Positions 32,274 to 40,126 of a stretch of DNA of 64,000 nucleotides are shown piece after piece. The first letter of the stretch is position 1; every line of letters starts with the position of its first letter. Both the position numbers and the translations under genes were made by a program. This DNA is from Mycolicibacterium sp. 018/SC-01/001 (GTDB taxonomy: Bacteria; Actinomycetota; Actinomycetes; Mycobacteriales; Mycobacteriaceae), in assembly GCF_007096635.1 (NCBI RefSeq), contig NZ_VKAA01000006.1, positions 209,493 through 273,492 on the forward strand. Direction: 5' to 3'. A model generated the notes under the pieces. It ran no database searches, was not told the DNA's origin, and saw only the letters and a list, made by a program, of their open reading frames with translations.

Positions 32274-33089
32274 CTAGGCGTGCCGACCCCAACCGCCGAC
32301 GATCGTCGGCATCGTCCACACGGCGCCGGCCTCCTCGACCGCCGCCGCCAGACGCGCATCGAGCGTCGCGATGTCCAACTCGGCGGCGGACACGACGCCG
32401 GAGGCGACGATCGCGTCCTCGAGCGCCCGCACGACACCGACCACGTAGCCCGCCGCCTGCCGCGCCTGCGGCGGGAAGTACACCTGCAGGCCCAGTGTGC
32501 CGACGTCGGCATAACCGGCCTGCTCGAACAGGATCGGAAACCGCATCCCGACGGTGGCGTCGGCGCGCGCATGCTCGAAACCGGCACGTATCCACGTGCC
32601 GACGCGAGTGAAGAGGTCGACCTCCGGCAACGACCGGGCGCCCGTCATGTCGTAGTCGACCGCGACGAATACGCCATCGGGACGCAGGTTGCGCCGGTGA
32701 TGGGCCAACACGTCGACGGCGTCGGGCAGGTGCATCAGCAGCAGCCGGCAGACCACCGCGTCGAACGGTGCGTCGCCGACGAAGGTGCGGGCGTCGCCGT
32801 GGGCGAACGAGACGTTGTGCAGGCCGAGCTGCTCGCGGCGCCGTTCGGCGACGGCGAGCTGCGCCGGGTCCTGTTCGAGGCCGAGCACCGAACCGTCCTC
32901 GCCGACGATGCCGGCGACGAGGAACGACACGTCGCCCGGGCCGCTGCCGAGATCCAGAACGCGCATGCCCGCGCGCAGTCCGCCACGGCGGAACAGCACG
33001 TCGGTCGGTTCGGCGATGATCGCGGCCTGCCCCTGCAGGCGTTCTATTTCGGCGTCGTCGCTGCCGAGGACGTAGTCGGGTGTCGCCAC
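32274..33089 (-). CDS. Class I SAM-dependent methyltransferase
   Basis: 271-residue methyltransferase. Motif I is VLDLGSGPGDVSFLVAGIVG (about residues 44-63), followed by GLEQDPAQLAVAERR and the post-I acidic loop GDARTFVGDAPFDAVVCRLL. The C-terminal half (FPPQARQAAGYVVGVVRALE onward) is a helical substrate cap. Substrate unknown. It occupies the place of lppU between rpsO and gpsI relative to M. tuberculosis. Confidence 0.86.
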   Translation of the reverse strand: MATPDYVLGSDDAEIERLQGQAAIIAEPTDVLFRRGGLRAGMRVLDLGSGPGDVSFLVAGIVGEDGSVLGLEQDPAQLAVAERRREQLGLHNVSFAHGDARTFVGDAPFDAVVCRLLLMHLPDAVDVLAHHRRNLRPDGVFVAVDYDMTGARSLPEVDLFTRVGTWIRAGFEHARADATVGMRFPILFEQAGYADVGTLGLQVYFPPQARQAAGYVVGVVRALEDAIVASGVVSAAELDIATLDARLAAAVEEAGAVWTMPTIVGGWGRHA

Positions 33090-33107
33090 CCGAGTGACGT
33101 TAGCGCG

Positions 33108-33377
33108 TCAGCGGCGCAGGCCGAGACGCTCGATCAGCGAGCGGTAGCGCGCGACGTCGACCTGGGCGACGTACTTGAGCAGACGGCGGCGGCGGCCGAC
33201 GAGCAGCAGCAGGCCGCGGCGCGAATGGTGATCGTGCTTGTGCTGCTTGAGGTGCTCGGTGAGATCGGAAATGCGCTTGGTCAGCAGCGCGACCTGGGCT
33301 TCCGGCGACCCCGTGTCGGTGTCGTGCAGGCCGTACTGGCCCAGGATTTCTTTCTTCTGTTCGGCAGTGAGCGCCAC
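33108..33377 (-). CDS. rpsO: 30S ribosomal protein S15
   Basis: 89-residue S15: [59 protein letters not shown] and [12 protein letters not shown] are all canonical. It binds 16S rRNA and organises the 30S platform. The gene sits upstream of gpsI as in other bacteria, but with a methyltransferase gene inserted between. Confidence 0.98.
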   Translation of the reverse strand: MALTAEQKKEILGQYGLHDTDTGSPEAQVALLTKRISDLTEHLKQHKHDHHSRRGLLLLVGRRRRLLKYVAQVDVARYRSLIERLGLRR

Positions 33378-33496
33378 GAAAACAACTCCATCGATTCGGT
33401 CCGCGAGTGAGAATCAAGGGCGCGGCCACCGCGAACTGCAGCGCGCGCCGGGTCGGCGAGGAGTCTAGCAGCGCCGGCTGTGCAGTCCCAATTCGC

Positions 33497-34471
33497 TCAG
33501 CGGGCCGACAGGATCGTGCGGGCGCGATCGGTGTCGGCGTTCATCGCGGTGATCAGCTCGTCGACTGAGTCGAACTTCTCCTGACCCCGCAGCCGGGCGA
33601 CGAAGTCGACAGCGACGTGCTGGCCGTACAGATCCGCGCTGGTGTCGAGCACGAAGGCCTCGACCGTGCGGGTGCGCCCGGAGAACGTGGGATTGGTGCC
33701 CACCGACACCGCCGCCTGGTAACGCTCACCCGGCGTCACGGTGCCGACGACCGGTCCGTGTCCCAGCACGGTGAACCACGCCGCGTAGACACCGTCGGCG
33801 GGGATGGCCGAATACATCGGCGGCGCCACGTTGGCGGTCGGGAACCCGAGGTCCCGGCCGCGACCGTCACCGCGGACCACGACGCCTTCCACCCGGTGCG
33901 GCCGGCCCAGCGCCTCGGCCGCGGCCACCATGTCGCCGGCGTCCACGCAGGACCGGATGTAGGTCGAGGAGAACGTGACGGTCTCGTCGCGGTGATGCTC
34001 GGCGACCAGGCTCAGCGAATCCACCGCGAACCCGAATCGCTCACCGGCCTTGCGCAGCAGCTCGACGTTGCCTGCGGCCTTCTTGCCGAACGTGAAGTTC
34101 TCCCCCACGACGACCTCGACCACGTGGAGGCGCTCGACGAGCAATTCGTGGATGTAGCGCTCGGGCGTGAGCTTCATGAAGTCGGCGGTGAACGGAACGA
34201 CGAGGAACACGTCGATACCCATTTCCTCGACCAGTTCGGCACGCCGCGTCAACGTCGTCAGCTGGGCGGGATGGCTGCCCGGGAAGACGACCTCCATCGG
34301 ATGCGGATCGAACGTCATCAGGACCGTCGGCACACCACGGGCACGGCCGGCCTTGACCGCACCGCTGATCAACTCCTGGTGACCCCGGTGGACGCCGTCG
34401 AACACCCCGATGGTGACGACGCATCGACCCCAATCGGTGGGGATGTCGTCTTGACCCCGCCAGCGCAACAC
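33497..34471 (-). CDS. ribF: Bifunctional riboflavin kinase / FAD synthetase
   Basis: 324-residue RibF converting riboflavin to FMN and then FAD. N-terminal nucleotidyltransferase: VVTIGVFDGVHRGHQELIS and TFDPHPMEVVFP, then STYIRSCVDAGDM. C-terminal kinase: GVVVRGDGRGRDLGFPTANV and AAVSVGTNPTFSGRTRTVEA. Homolog of Rv2786c. GTG start. Divergent from sirR across 93 bp. Confidence 0.97.
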   Translation of the reverse strand: MLRWRGQDDIPTDWGRCVVTIGVFDGVHRGHQELISGAVKAGRARGVPTVLMTFDPHPMEVVFPGSHPAQLTTLTRRAELVEEMGIDVFLVVPFTADFMKLTPERYIHELLVERLHVVEVVVGENFTFGKKAAGNVELLRKAGERFGFAVDSLSLVAEHHRDETVTFSSTYIRSCVDAGDMVAAAEALGRPHRVEGVVVRGDGRGRDLGFPTANVAPPMYSAIPADGVYAAWFTVLGHGPVVGTVTPGERYQAAVSVGTNPTFSGRTRTVEAFVLDTSADLYGQHVAVDFVARLRGQEKFDSVDELITAMNADTDRARTILSAR

Positions 34472-34564
34472 GCCGCAAGCCTACGGCGTACCGGTGTCAC
34501 AGGCGCCAACAGTCGTCGAGCGACATCCACGGATCGAGTGATGTTTGCCTAAACTCTTGGACTT

Positions 34565-35278
34565 ATGAGTCCTGACGCCACGCCGCCGGAATTGACCACG
34601 GTGGCCCAGGACTATCTGAAGGTCATCTGGACCGCCCAGGAATGGTCCCCCGAGAAGGTGAGCACCAAGCTGCTCGCCGAGCGGATCGGAGTCTCGGCCA
34701 GCACCGCGTCGGAATCCATCCGCAAGCTCGCCGACCAGGGACTCGTCGATCACGAGAAGTACGGTGCCGTGACGCTCACCGATGCCGGGCGCCGCGCCGC
34801 GCTGGCGATGGTGCGCCGGCACCGTTTGATGGAGACGTTCCTGGTGCGGGAACTCGGCTACGGGTGGGACGAGGTGCACGACGAGGCCGAGGTGCTCGAA
34901 CACGCGGTGTCCGACCGGATGCTCGACCGCATCGACGCGAAACTCGGGTTCCCGACGCGGGACCCGCACGGTGACCCGATCCCGGCGGCCGACGGGCAGG
35001 TGCCGACTCCACCGGCCCGTCAGCTCTCCGCGTGCCAGGACGGTGACACCGGGGCCGTGGCCAGGATCTCGGACGCCGATCCGGAGATGTTGCGGTACTT
35101 CGACTCCGTCGGCATCAGCCTCGATTCGCACGTGCGGGTGGTGGCGCGCCGCGATTTCGCCGGGATGATCTCGGTCGCCGTGCACAATCCACAGGACGGA
35201 GACGGCTCGCAGGAGACCACCGTCGACCTGGGAAGCCCGGCCGCGGACGCGATCTGGGTCACTGCAGTCACCGCATAG
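34565..35278 (+). CDS. sirR: DtxR/MntR-family metalloregulator SirR
   Basis: 237-residue metal-dependent repressor, homolog of Rv2788. Winged helix (about 10-70; LLAERIGVSASTASESIRKL), metal-binding dimerisation domain (MVRRHRLMETFLVRELGYGW, VHDEAEVLEHAVSDRMLDRI) and a C-terminal SH3/FeoA-like domain. In mycobacteria this type responds to manganese. Upstream, GTTT-GCC-TAAAC and a TAAACT hexamer 9 bp before the ATG could be an autoregulatory site and promoter. Confidence 0.93.
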   Translation: MSPDATPPELTTVAQDYLKVIWTAQEWSPEKVSTKLLAERIGVSASTASESIRKLADQGLVDHEKYGAVTLTDAGRRAALAMVRRHRLMETFLVRELGYGWDEVHDEAEVLEHAVSDRMLDRIDAKLGFPTRDPHGDPIPAADGQVPTPPARQLSACQDGDTGAVARISDADPEMLRYFDSVGISLDSHVRVVARRDFAGMISVAVHNPQDGDGSQETTVDLGSPAADAIWVTAVTA

Positions 35279-35291
35279 GAGCGCTCACGAG

Positions 35292-35723
35292 ATGGCCAAA
35301 CTGGAACTGTCCCGTTCGTTGCCGATGTCGGCCGCGGATGCCTGGGAGCACGTGTCGGACCTGTCCTCGCTCGGGGACTGGATGGTGATGCATCAGGGCT
35401 GGCGGTCGGACCTGCCCGACGAACTCGCCGTCGGTACGGAGATCGTGGGAGTGGCCGGCGCCAAGGGGATGCGCAACCGGGTGACGTGGACGATCCGCGA
35501 ATTCGACCCGCCGAACAAGATCGCGATCAGCGGTGAGGGCGTGGGCGGTACGCGCTACAAGCTGGCGATGAGCGTGGCCGACACCAACAACGGCTGCGCA
35601 TTCACCCTGCGGATGGACCTCGGGGGCGCGCCGCTGTTCGGGCCCATCGGCGCCGCCGCCTCCCGTGCGGTGAAGGGTGACCTCGACGCGTCGATCAGAA
35701 AATTCGAAAAGCTCTACGCCTGA
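35292..35723 (+). CDS. SRPBCC (START/polyketide-cyclase) family protein, Rv0910-like
   Basis: 143-residue helix-grip protein: MAKLELSRSLPMSAADAWEHVSDLSSL, GDWMVMHQGW, RNRVTWTIREFDPPNKIAISG. The closest family known to me is the Rv0910 group, described in M. tuberculosis as a type II toxin, but no antitoxin-like gene is adjacent, so a lipid- or ligand-binding role is equally likely. It follows sirR by 13 bp and overlaps the convergent LysR gene by 10 bp. Confidence 0.8.
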   Translation: MAKLELSRSLPMSAADAWEHVSDLSSLGDWMVMHQGWRSDLPDELAVGTEIVGVAGAKGMRNRVTWTIREFDPPNKIAISGEGVGGTRYKLAMSVADTNNGCAFTLRMDLGGAPLFGPIGAAASRAVKGDLDASIRKFEKLYA

Positions 35724-36595
35724 ATATTTTTGAGTACCTCGAGGACCCGGGCGACCATCGGTGTCGGACCGGGACGGCGGTACGCCGCGACGAGATCGAT
35801 GAACGCCGGATCGGTCATCGGGCGGTAGCACACCCCTGCCACCTCGAGCCCGGCTGTCGGCGCGGGCACGATCGCCACACCCAAGCCGGCGGCGACGAGC
35901 GTGACCAGTGTGGAGGTCTCGTCGGCCTCGTGACGGATCGTCGGCACGAAACCCGCAGCGGCGCTCAGCGCCGCGAGTTCGGTGCCCATCCGCGAGCGAC
36001 CCCCACCCGCGTGGCTGATGAAGTCCTCCCCTGCGCACTCGGCGAGGTCGAGCGATGCGCGTCCGGCGAGAGGATGGTCGGCGGGCAACGCCACGAGCAG
36101 CTCGTCGCGGCGCAGTGTCTCGACGGCGATTTCGGCATCGCCCACCGGCGGTCGAAGCAGCCCCAGATCGATCTCCCCTGACCGCAGGGCAGCGACCTGT
36201 GCCGGCGCCAGCATCTCGCCCTGAACGTGCACATCGATGTCGGGAAGTGACTGCCGCAGCGCCCGCACCAGCGAGGGCAACAGTGAGTACGTGGCCGACC
36301 CGACACACCCGATCGCCAGCCGCCCCTCGGTGCCCCGCTCGATCCGCCGGGCCTGCTCGGCCGCCGCGTCGACGGCGGCGAGGATGTCGATCACCCGGGC
36401 CAGGTACGCCCGGCCCGCGTCGGTCAGCTCGACGCTGCGGGTGGAACGCGTCAGCAGCGTCACGCCGAGCTCGCGCTCCAGCGCGCGGATCTGCTGGGAC
36501 AGTGGCGGCTGGGCGATGTGCAGCCGCTCCGCGGCGCGCCCGAAGTGCAGCTCCTCGGCGACGGCCCGGAAATAGCGCAGGTGTCGCAGCTCCAT
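35714..36595 (-). CDS. LysR-family regulator, probable pca operon regulator
   Basis: 293-residue LysR regulator: winged helix MELRHLRYFRAVAEELHFGR with RLHIAQPPLSQQIRALEREL, then the periplasmic-binding-like effector domain (RLAIGCVGSATYSLLPSLVR, DLGLLRPPVGDAEI). Divergent from pcaF (87-bp gap), so it likely controls pcaFDIJ. It resembles the second LysR at 47472-48368, which suggests a duplicated catechol/muconate-responsive pair. Confidence 0.87.
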   Translation of the reverse strand: MELRHLRYFRAVAEELHFGRAAERLHIAQPPLSQQIRALERELGVTLLTRSTRSVELTDAGRAYLARVIDILAAVDAAAEQARRIERGTEGRLAIGCVGSATYSLLPSLVRALRQSLPDIDVHVQGEMLAPAQVAALRSGEIDLGLLRPPVGDAEIAVETLRRDELLVALPADHPLAGRASLDLAECAGEDFISHAGGGRSRMGTELAALSAAAGFVPTIRHEADETSTLVTLVAAGLGVAIVPAPTAGLEVAGVCYRPMTDPAFIDLVAAYRRPGPTPMVARVLEVLKNIQA

Positions 36596-36616
36596 CGCCG
36601 CCCTCCTATAAAGATG

Positions 36617-36629
36617 TTGTAGATATCAA
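36617..36629. promoter_or_regulatory. Candidate LysR box between LysR gene and pcaF
   Basis: TTGTAGATATCAA has the T-N11-A form with TTG/CAA dyad expected of a LysR operator, in an AT-rich 87-bp gap. A TAGCGT hexamer at 36671-36676 lies 6 bp before the pcaF ATG, consistent with a leaderless promoter. The octamer ATCAATAA (36625-36632) recurs upstream of the second LysR gene. Confidence 0.35.
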
Positions 36630-36682
36630 TAAACGATCAATGTGTATTTCAGAATATCGTTCGGTCGTCCTAGCGTGGTGTC

Positions 36683-37903
36683 ATGGACTCGAGGGACGTG
36701 GTGATCTGCCACCCGGTACGCACCCCGGTCGGCCGTATGGGCGGCGCCCTGTCGGCGCTGACCGCCGCCGACCTGGCCACGGCCACGCTGCGCGCGCTGG
36801 TCGACCGGACCGGACTCGGCGAGGGCGACGTCGACGACGTGGTCCTCGGTCACGGCTATCCCAGTGGGGAGGCGCCGGCGATCGGACGCATCGCCGCGCT
36901 GGATGCGGGCCTCGGCACCGGGGTGCCCGGCGTGCAGATCGACCGGCGCTGCGGCTCCGGCCTGCAGGCCGTGCTCTACGCCGCGGGACAGATCGCGACG
37001 GGCGCAGCGCGTCTCGTGATCGCCGGGGGCGCCGAATCGATGTCGACCGTCGAGCACTACGCGCTCGGTCTGCGCACCGGAGTCCGTCAGGGCGGTATCG
37101 CACTCGTCGACCGCCTCGACCGGGCCCGCGAAACAGCAGGCGGCGCAACGCATCCGATCAGCGGCGGCATGATCGAGACAGCCGAGAACCTGCGTCGCCT
37201 GTTTCGGCTGACTCGCCGGGAGCAGGACGAGGTGGCGGCACGGTCGCATCAGCGGGCGGTCGCCGCCCACGAGGCCGGCCGCTTCGCCGAGGAACTCGTG
37301 CCCGTCACCGTGCCCGGTCGGCGCGGCGCCCCCGACGTCGTCGTCGATCGTGACGAGCACCCGCGCGCTGACGTCGACGCCGCCTCCCTCGCCGAATTGC
37401 GTCCCGTCCGTGGTCGACTCGACGCCGAGTCGACGGTGACCGCCGGCAACGCGTCGGGACAGAACGACGGGGCCGCCATGTGCGTGGTGACCACCCGCGC
37501 CGAGGCAGAGCGCCGCGGGCTCGATCCGCTCCTGGCGCTGCGGTCGTGGGCCGTGACCGGCTGTGCGCCCGAGACGATGGGACTCGGTCCCGTCGCGGCC
37601 AGCGCGGCCGCTCTCGAGCGGGCCGGTCTCGCGCTCGACGACGTCGACCTCATCGAACTCAACGAGGCGTTCGCCGCGCAGGTGCTCGCCGTGCTCGCCG
37701 AATGGAAGGTCGATCCGCTCGACGAGCGGCTGAACCCGAACGGATCCGGCATCTCGCTGGGCCATCCGGTCGGTGCCACCGGGGCGCGCATCCTCGCCAC
37801 TGCGGCGTACGAGGCCCGCCGGCGCGGCGCCCGCACCGTGCTGGAGACGATGTGCATCGGCGGCGGCCAGGGGCTCGCAGCCGTGTTCGAGGCAGTGTCG
37901 TGA
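36683..37903 (+). CDS. pcaF: 3-oxoadipyl-CoA thiolase (acetyl-CoA acyltransferase)
   Basis: 406-residue thiolase that cleaves 3-oxoadipyl-CoA to succinyl-CoA and acetyl-CoA, the last step of the beta-ketoadipate pathway. Active-site blocks: QIDRRCGSGLQAVLYAAGQ (acyl-accepting Cys), ELNEAFAAQVLAVL, GHPVGATGARI (His) and MCIGGGQGLAAVF (second Cys). The pathway role is inferred from the operon: its stop overlaps the pcaD GTG, and pcaI and pcaJ follow. Confidence 0.9.
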   Translation: MDSRDVVICHPVRTPVGRMGGALSALTAADLATATLRALVDRTGLGEGDVDDVVLGHGYPSGEAPAIGRIAALDAGLGTGVPGVQIDRRCGSGLQAVLYAAGQIATGAARLVIAGGAESMSTVEHYALGLRTGVRQGGIALVDRLDRARETAGGATHPISGGMIETAENLRRLFRLTRREQDEVAARSHQRAVAAHEAGRFAEELVPVTVPGRRGAPDVVVDRDEHPRADVDAASLAELRPVRGRLDAESTVTAGNASGQNDGAAMCVVTTRAEAERRGLDPLLALRSWAVTGCAPETMGLGPVAASAAALERAGLALDDVDLIELNEAFAAQVLAVLAEWKVDPLDERLNPNGSGISLGHPVGATGARILATAAYEARRRGARTVLETMCIGGGQGLAAVFEAVS

Positions 37904-38670
37904 CCGCCGTCGCGGTGCACGCGGTCGTGACCGGCGTATCCGAGGCGCCCGCCGTCGTGCTGTCCAACTCGCTGGGCTCGACACACCGCATGTGGGATGC
38001 ACAGATGCCGTTGCTGGACAGGCACTTCCGGGTCATCCGTTACGACACCCGAGGCCACGGAGACTCCCCCGTCCCCGCCGGCCCGTACTCGATCGACGAC
38101 ATCGCCGATGATCTGGTGGCGCTGCTCGACCGCCTCGATGTCGCGCGCGCACATCTGGTCGGGCTGTCACTGGGCGGGATGACGGTGATGCGCGTCGCGC
38201 AGCGCACTCCCGACCGCGTCGGCCGACTGGCACTGCTGTGCACGGGCGCCCAACTGCCCCCGGCGTCGGGATGGACCGAGCGTGCGGCGACCGTGCGCTC
38301 CGGCGGCAGCGGTGCCGTGGCCGCGGCGGTGGTCGAACGCTGGTTCACGCCCGACTTCCTGGCCGCGCACCCCGACGCCCGTGCGTTCTACGAAGAGATG
38401 GTCGCCTCGACGCCCGCGGAGGGGTACGCGGGCTGCTGCGAAGCAATCGCGGCACTCGATCTGCGCGGCGGCCTGTCCGGTATCACCGCGCCGACGCTGG
38501 CGATCGCCGGCGCCGACGACCCGGCAACCCCGCCCGCGTTCCTCGAAGAGATCGTCGCCGGAATCCCCCGAGCCCGCCTGCTGGTCGTCGACCGCGCCGC
38601 TCACCTGGCCAACGCCGAACAACCCGAGGCGGTCACCGCCGCCCTGATCGAACACCTGGAGCAACAGTGA
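37900..38670 (+). CDS. pcaD: 3-oxoadipate enol-lactonase
   Basis: 256-residue alpha/beta hydrolase that opens 3-oxoadipate enol-lactone. VVLSNSLGSTHRMWDAQMPL and VIRYDTRGHGDSPVPAGPYS are typical of PcaD; nucleophile Ser in VGLSLGGMTVMR; acid in AGADDPATPP; catalytic His in DRAAHLANAEQP. GTG 37900 overlaps the pcaF stop, and its own stop overlaps the pcaI GTG. There is no fused PcaC decarboxylase domain, which fits a catechol-only branch. Confidence 0.93.
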   Translation: MTAVAVHAVVTGVSEAPAVVLSNSLGSTHRMWDAQMPLLDRHFRVIRYDTRGHGDSPVPAGPYSIDDIADDLVALLDRLDVARAHLVGLSLGGMTVMRVAQRTPDRVGRLALLCTGAQLPPASGWTERAATVRSGGSGAVAAAVVERWFTPDFLAAHPDARAFYEEMVASTPAEGYAGCCEAIAALDLRGGLSGITAPTLAIAGADDPATPPAFLEEIVAGIPRARLLVVDRAAHLANAEQPEAVTAALIEHLEQQ

Positions 38671-39452
38671 CTGTGCACAAGCTGGTGGAATCCCCGGCCG
38701 CCGCCGTCGCGGACATCGCCGACGGTTCGAGCATCGCCGTCGGCGGTTTCGGTCTGGCGGGTATCCCCTGGTTCCTCATCGACGCGCTGCTGGATCAGGG
38801 CGCGGGCGATCTCACGATCGTCAGCAACAACTGCGGCGTCGACGGCGGCGGGCTCGGCCTCCTCCTCGAGGCGCACCGCATCTCGCGGGTGATCGCCTCC
38901 TACGTCGGCGAGAACAAGGAGTTCGCTCGGCAATACCTGGCGGGCGAACTGACCGTGGAGCTCACGCCGCAGGGCACGCTGGCCGAACGCCTGCGCGCCG
39001 GCGGGAGCGGCATCGGCGCGTTCTTCACCCCGACCGGAGTCGGCACGCTCGTCGCCGACGGCGGCCTGCCGTGGCGCTATCACCCCGACGGCAGTGTGGC
39101 CCTGGCATCACCCCCCAAGGAGATCCGCACCTTCGGTGGGCGCCAGATGCTGCTGGAGGAGTCGATCACGACGGACTATGCACTCATCCGCGCAGCGGTC
39201 GCCGACACCGCGGGCAACTGCGTGTTCCACGCCGCAGCACGGAATTTCAACCCACCCGCGGCGATGGCCGGCCGGCTCACGGTCGTCGAAGCGGAGAAGG
39301 TCGTCGAGGTGGGCGAGCTGCATCCCGATGACGTCCGCCTGCCCGGCATCTTCGTCCAGCGCGTCGTCGCCCTGACACCGGAACAGGCGGCGCGCAAGGG
39401 AATCGAGAAGCGCACCACCCGGCCCCGGCCCGAACAGGAGGTCTCCGCATGA
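38667..39452 (+). CDS. pcaI: 3-oxoadipate CoA-transferase, subunit A
   Basis: 261-residue alpha subunit of a family I CoA-transferase that moves CoA from succinyl-CoA to 3-oxoadipate. [20 protein letters not shown] is the glycine-rich signature; [40 protein letters not shown] and [16 protein letters not shown] are conserved. The stop overlaps the pcaJ ATG (ATGA), as expected for the two subunits of one complex. Confidence 0.93.
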   Translation: MTVHKLVESPAAAVADIADGSSIAVGGFGLAGIPWFLIDALLDQGAGDLTIVSNNCGVDGGGLGLLLEAHRISRVIASYVGENKEFARQYLAGELTVELTPQGTLAERLRAGGSGIGAFFTPTGVGTLVADGGLPWRYHPDGSVALASPPKEIRTFGGRQMLLEESITTDYALIRAAVADTAGNCVFHAAARNFNPPAAMAGRLTVVEAEKVVEVGELHPDDVRLPGIFVQRVVALTPEQAARKGIEKRTTRPRPEQEVSA

Positions 39453-40126
39453 GTTGGTCTCGCGACGAGATGGCGGCGCGCGCGGCGCGCGAGCTGAGCG
39501 ACGGTGACTACGTCAACCTCGGCATCGGGCTGCCCACCCTGATTCCCGATCACCTGCCCGCGGATTCCACTGTCACGCTGCACGCCGAGAACGGCATCCT
39601 CGGCGTCGGACCGTTTCCTTACGACGACGAGGTGGACCCGGATCTGGTCAACGCCGGCAAGCAGACCGTGTCGGTACTCGCAGGCGCGTCGTTCTTCGAT
39701 TCGGCGACCAGCTTCGCGATGATCCGCGGCGGACACGTGGATGTCGCGGTGCTGGGCGGCATGCAGGTCGCCGCGAACGGGGATCTGGCGAACTGGATGG
39801 TGCCGGGCTCGATGGTCAAGGGCATGGGTGGCGCGATGGACCTCGTCAGTGGCGCCGAGCGCGTGATCGTGCTGATGGACCACGTGTCGAAGTCCGGCGC
39901 CCCCAAACTGGTTGTCAGCTGCGATCTTCCGCTCACCGGTAAGGCCGTCGTCAGCCGCGTCATCACCGACCTGGGAGTGTTCGACGTGACCGGGACCGGT
40001 TTCGACATCGTCGAGCTGGCCCCCGGAGTCAGCGCCGATGACGTGGCCGCCCAGACCGGGGCACCGGTCACTCAGCGGCGCGATGCGGCGAGTTCGGCCC
40101 GGGAGCGCACACCGAGCTTGGCGTAG
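39449..40126 (+). CDS. pcaJ: 3-oxoadipate CoA-transferase, subunit B
   Basis: 225-residue beta subunit carrying the catalytic glutamate in [31 protein letters not shown] and [20 protein letters not shown] are typical. The C-terminal end (about 18 residues) runs into the convergent ATPase-LuxR gene, giving a 55-bp antisense overlap at 40072-40126. Confidence 0.93.
   Translation: MSWSRDEMAARAARELSDGDYVNLGIGLPTLIPDHLPADSTVTLHAENGILGVGPFPYDDEVDPDLVNAGKQTVSVLAGASFFDSATSFAMIRGGHVDVAVLGGMQVAANGDLANWMVPGSMVKGMGGAMDLVSGAERVIVLMDHVSKSGAPKLVVSCDLPLTGKAVVSRVITDLGVFDVTGTGFDIVELAPGVSADDVAAQTGAPVTQRRDAASSARERTPSLA

Noticed and set aside
35292..36595. Toxin-antitoxin pair formed by the Rv0910-like gene and its neighbour
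   Set aside because: The neighbour is a full-length LysR regulator on the opposite strand, not an antitoxin.
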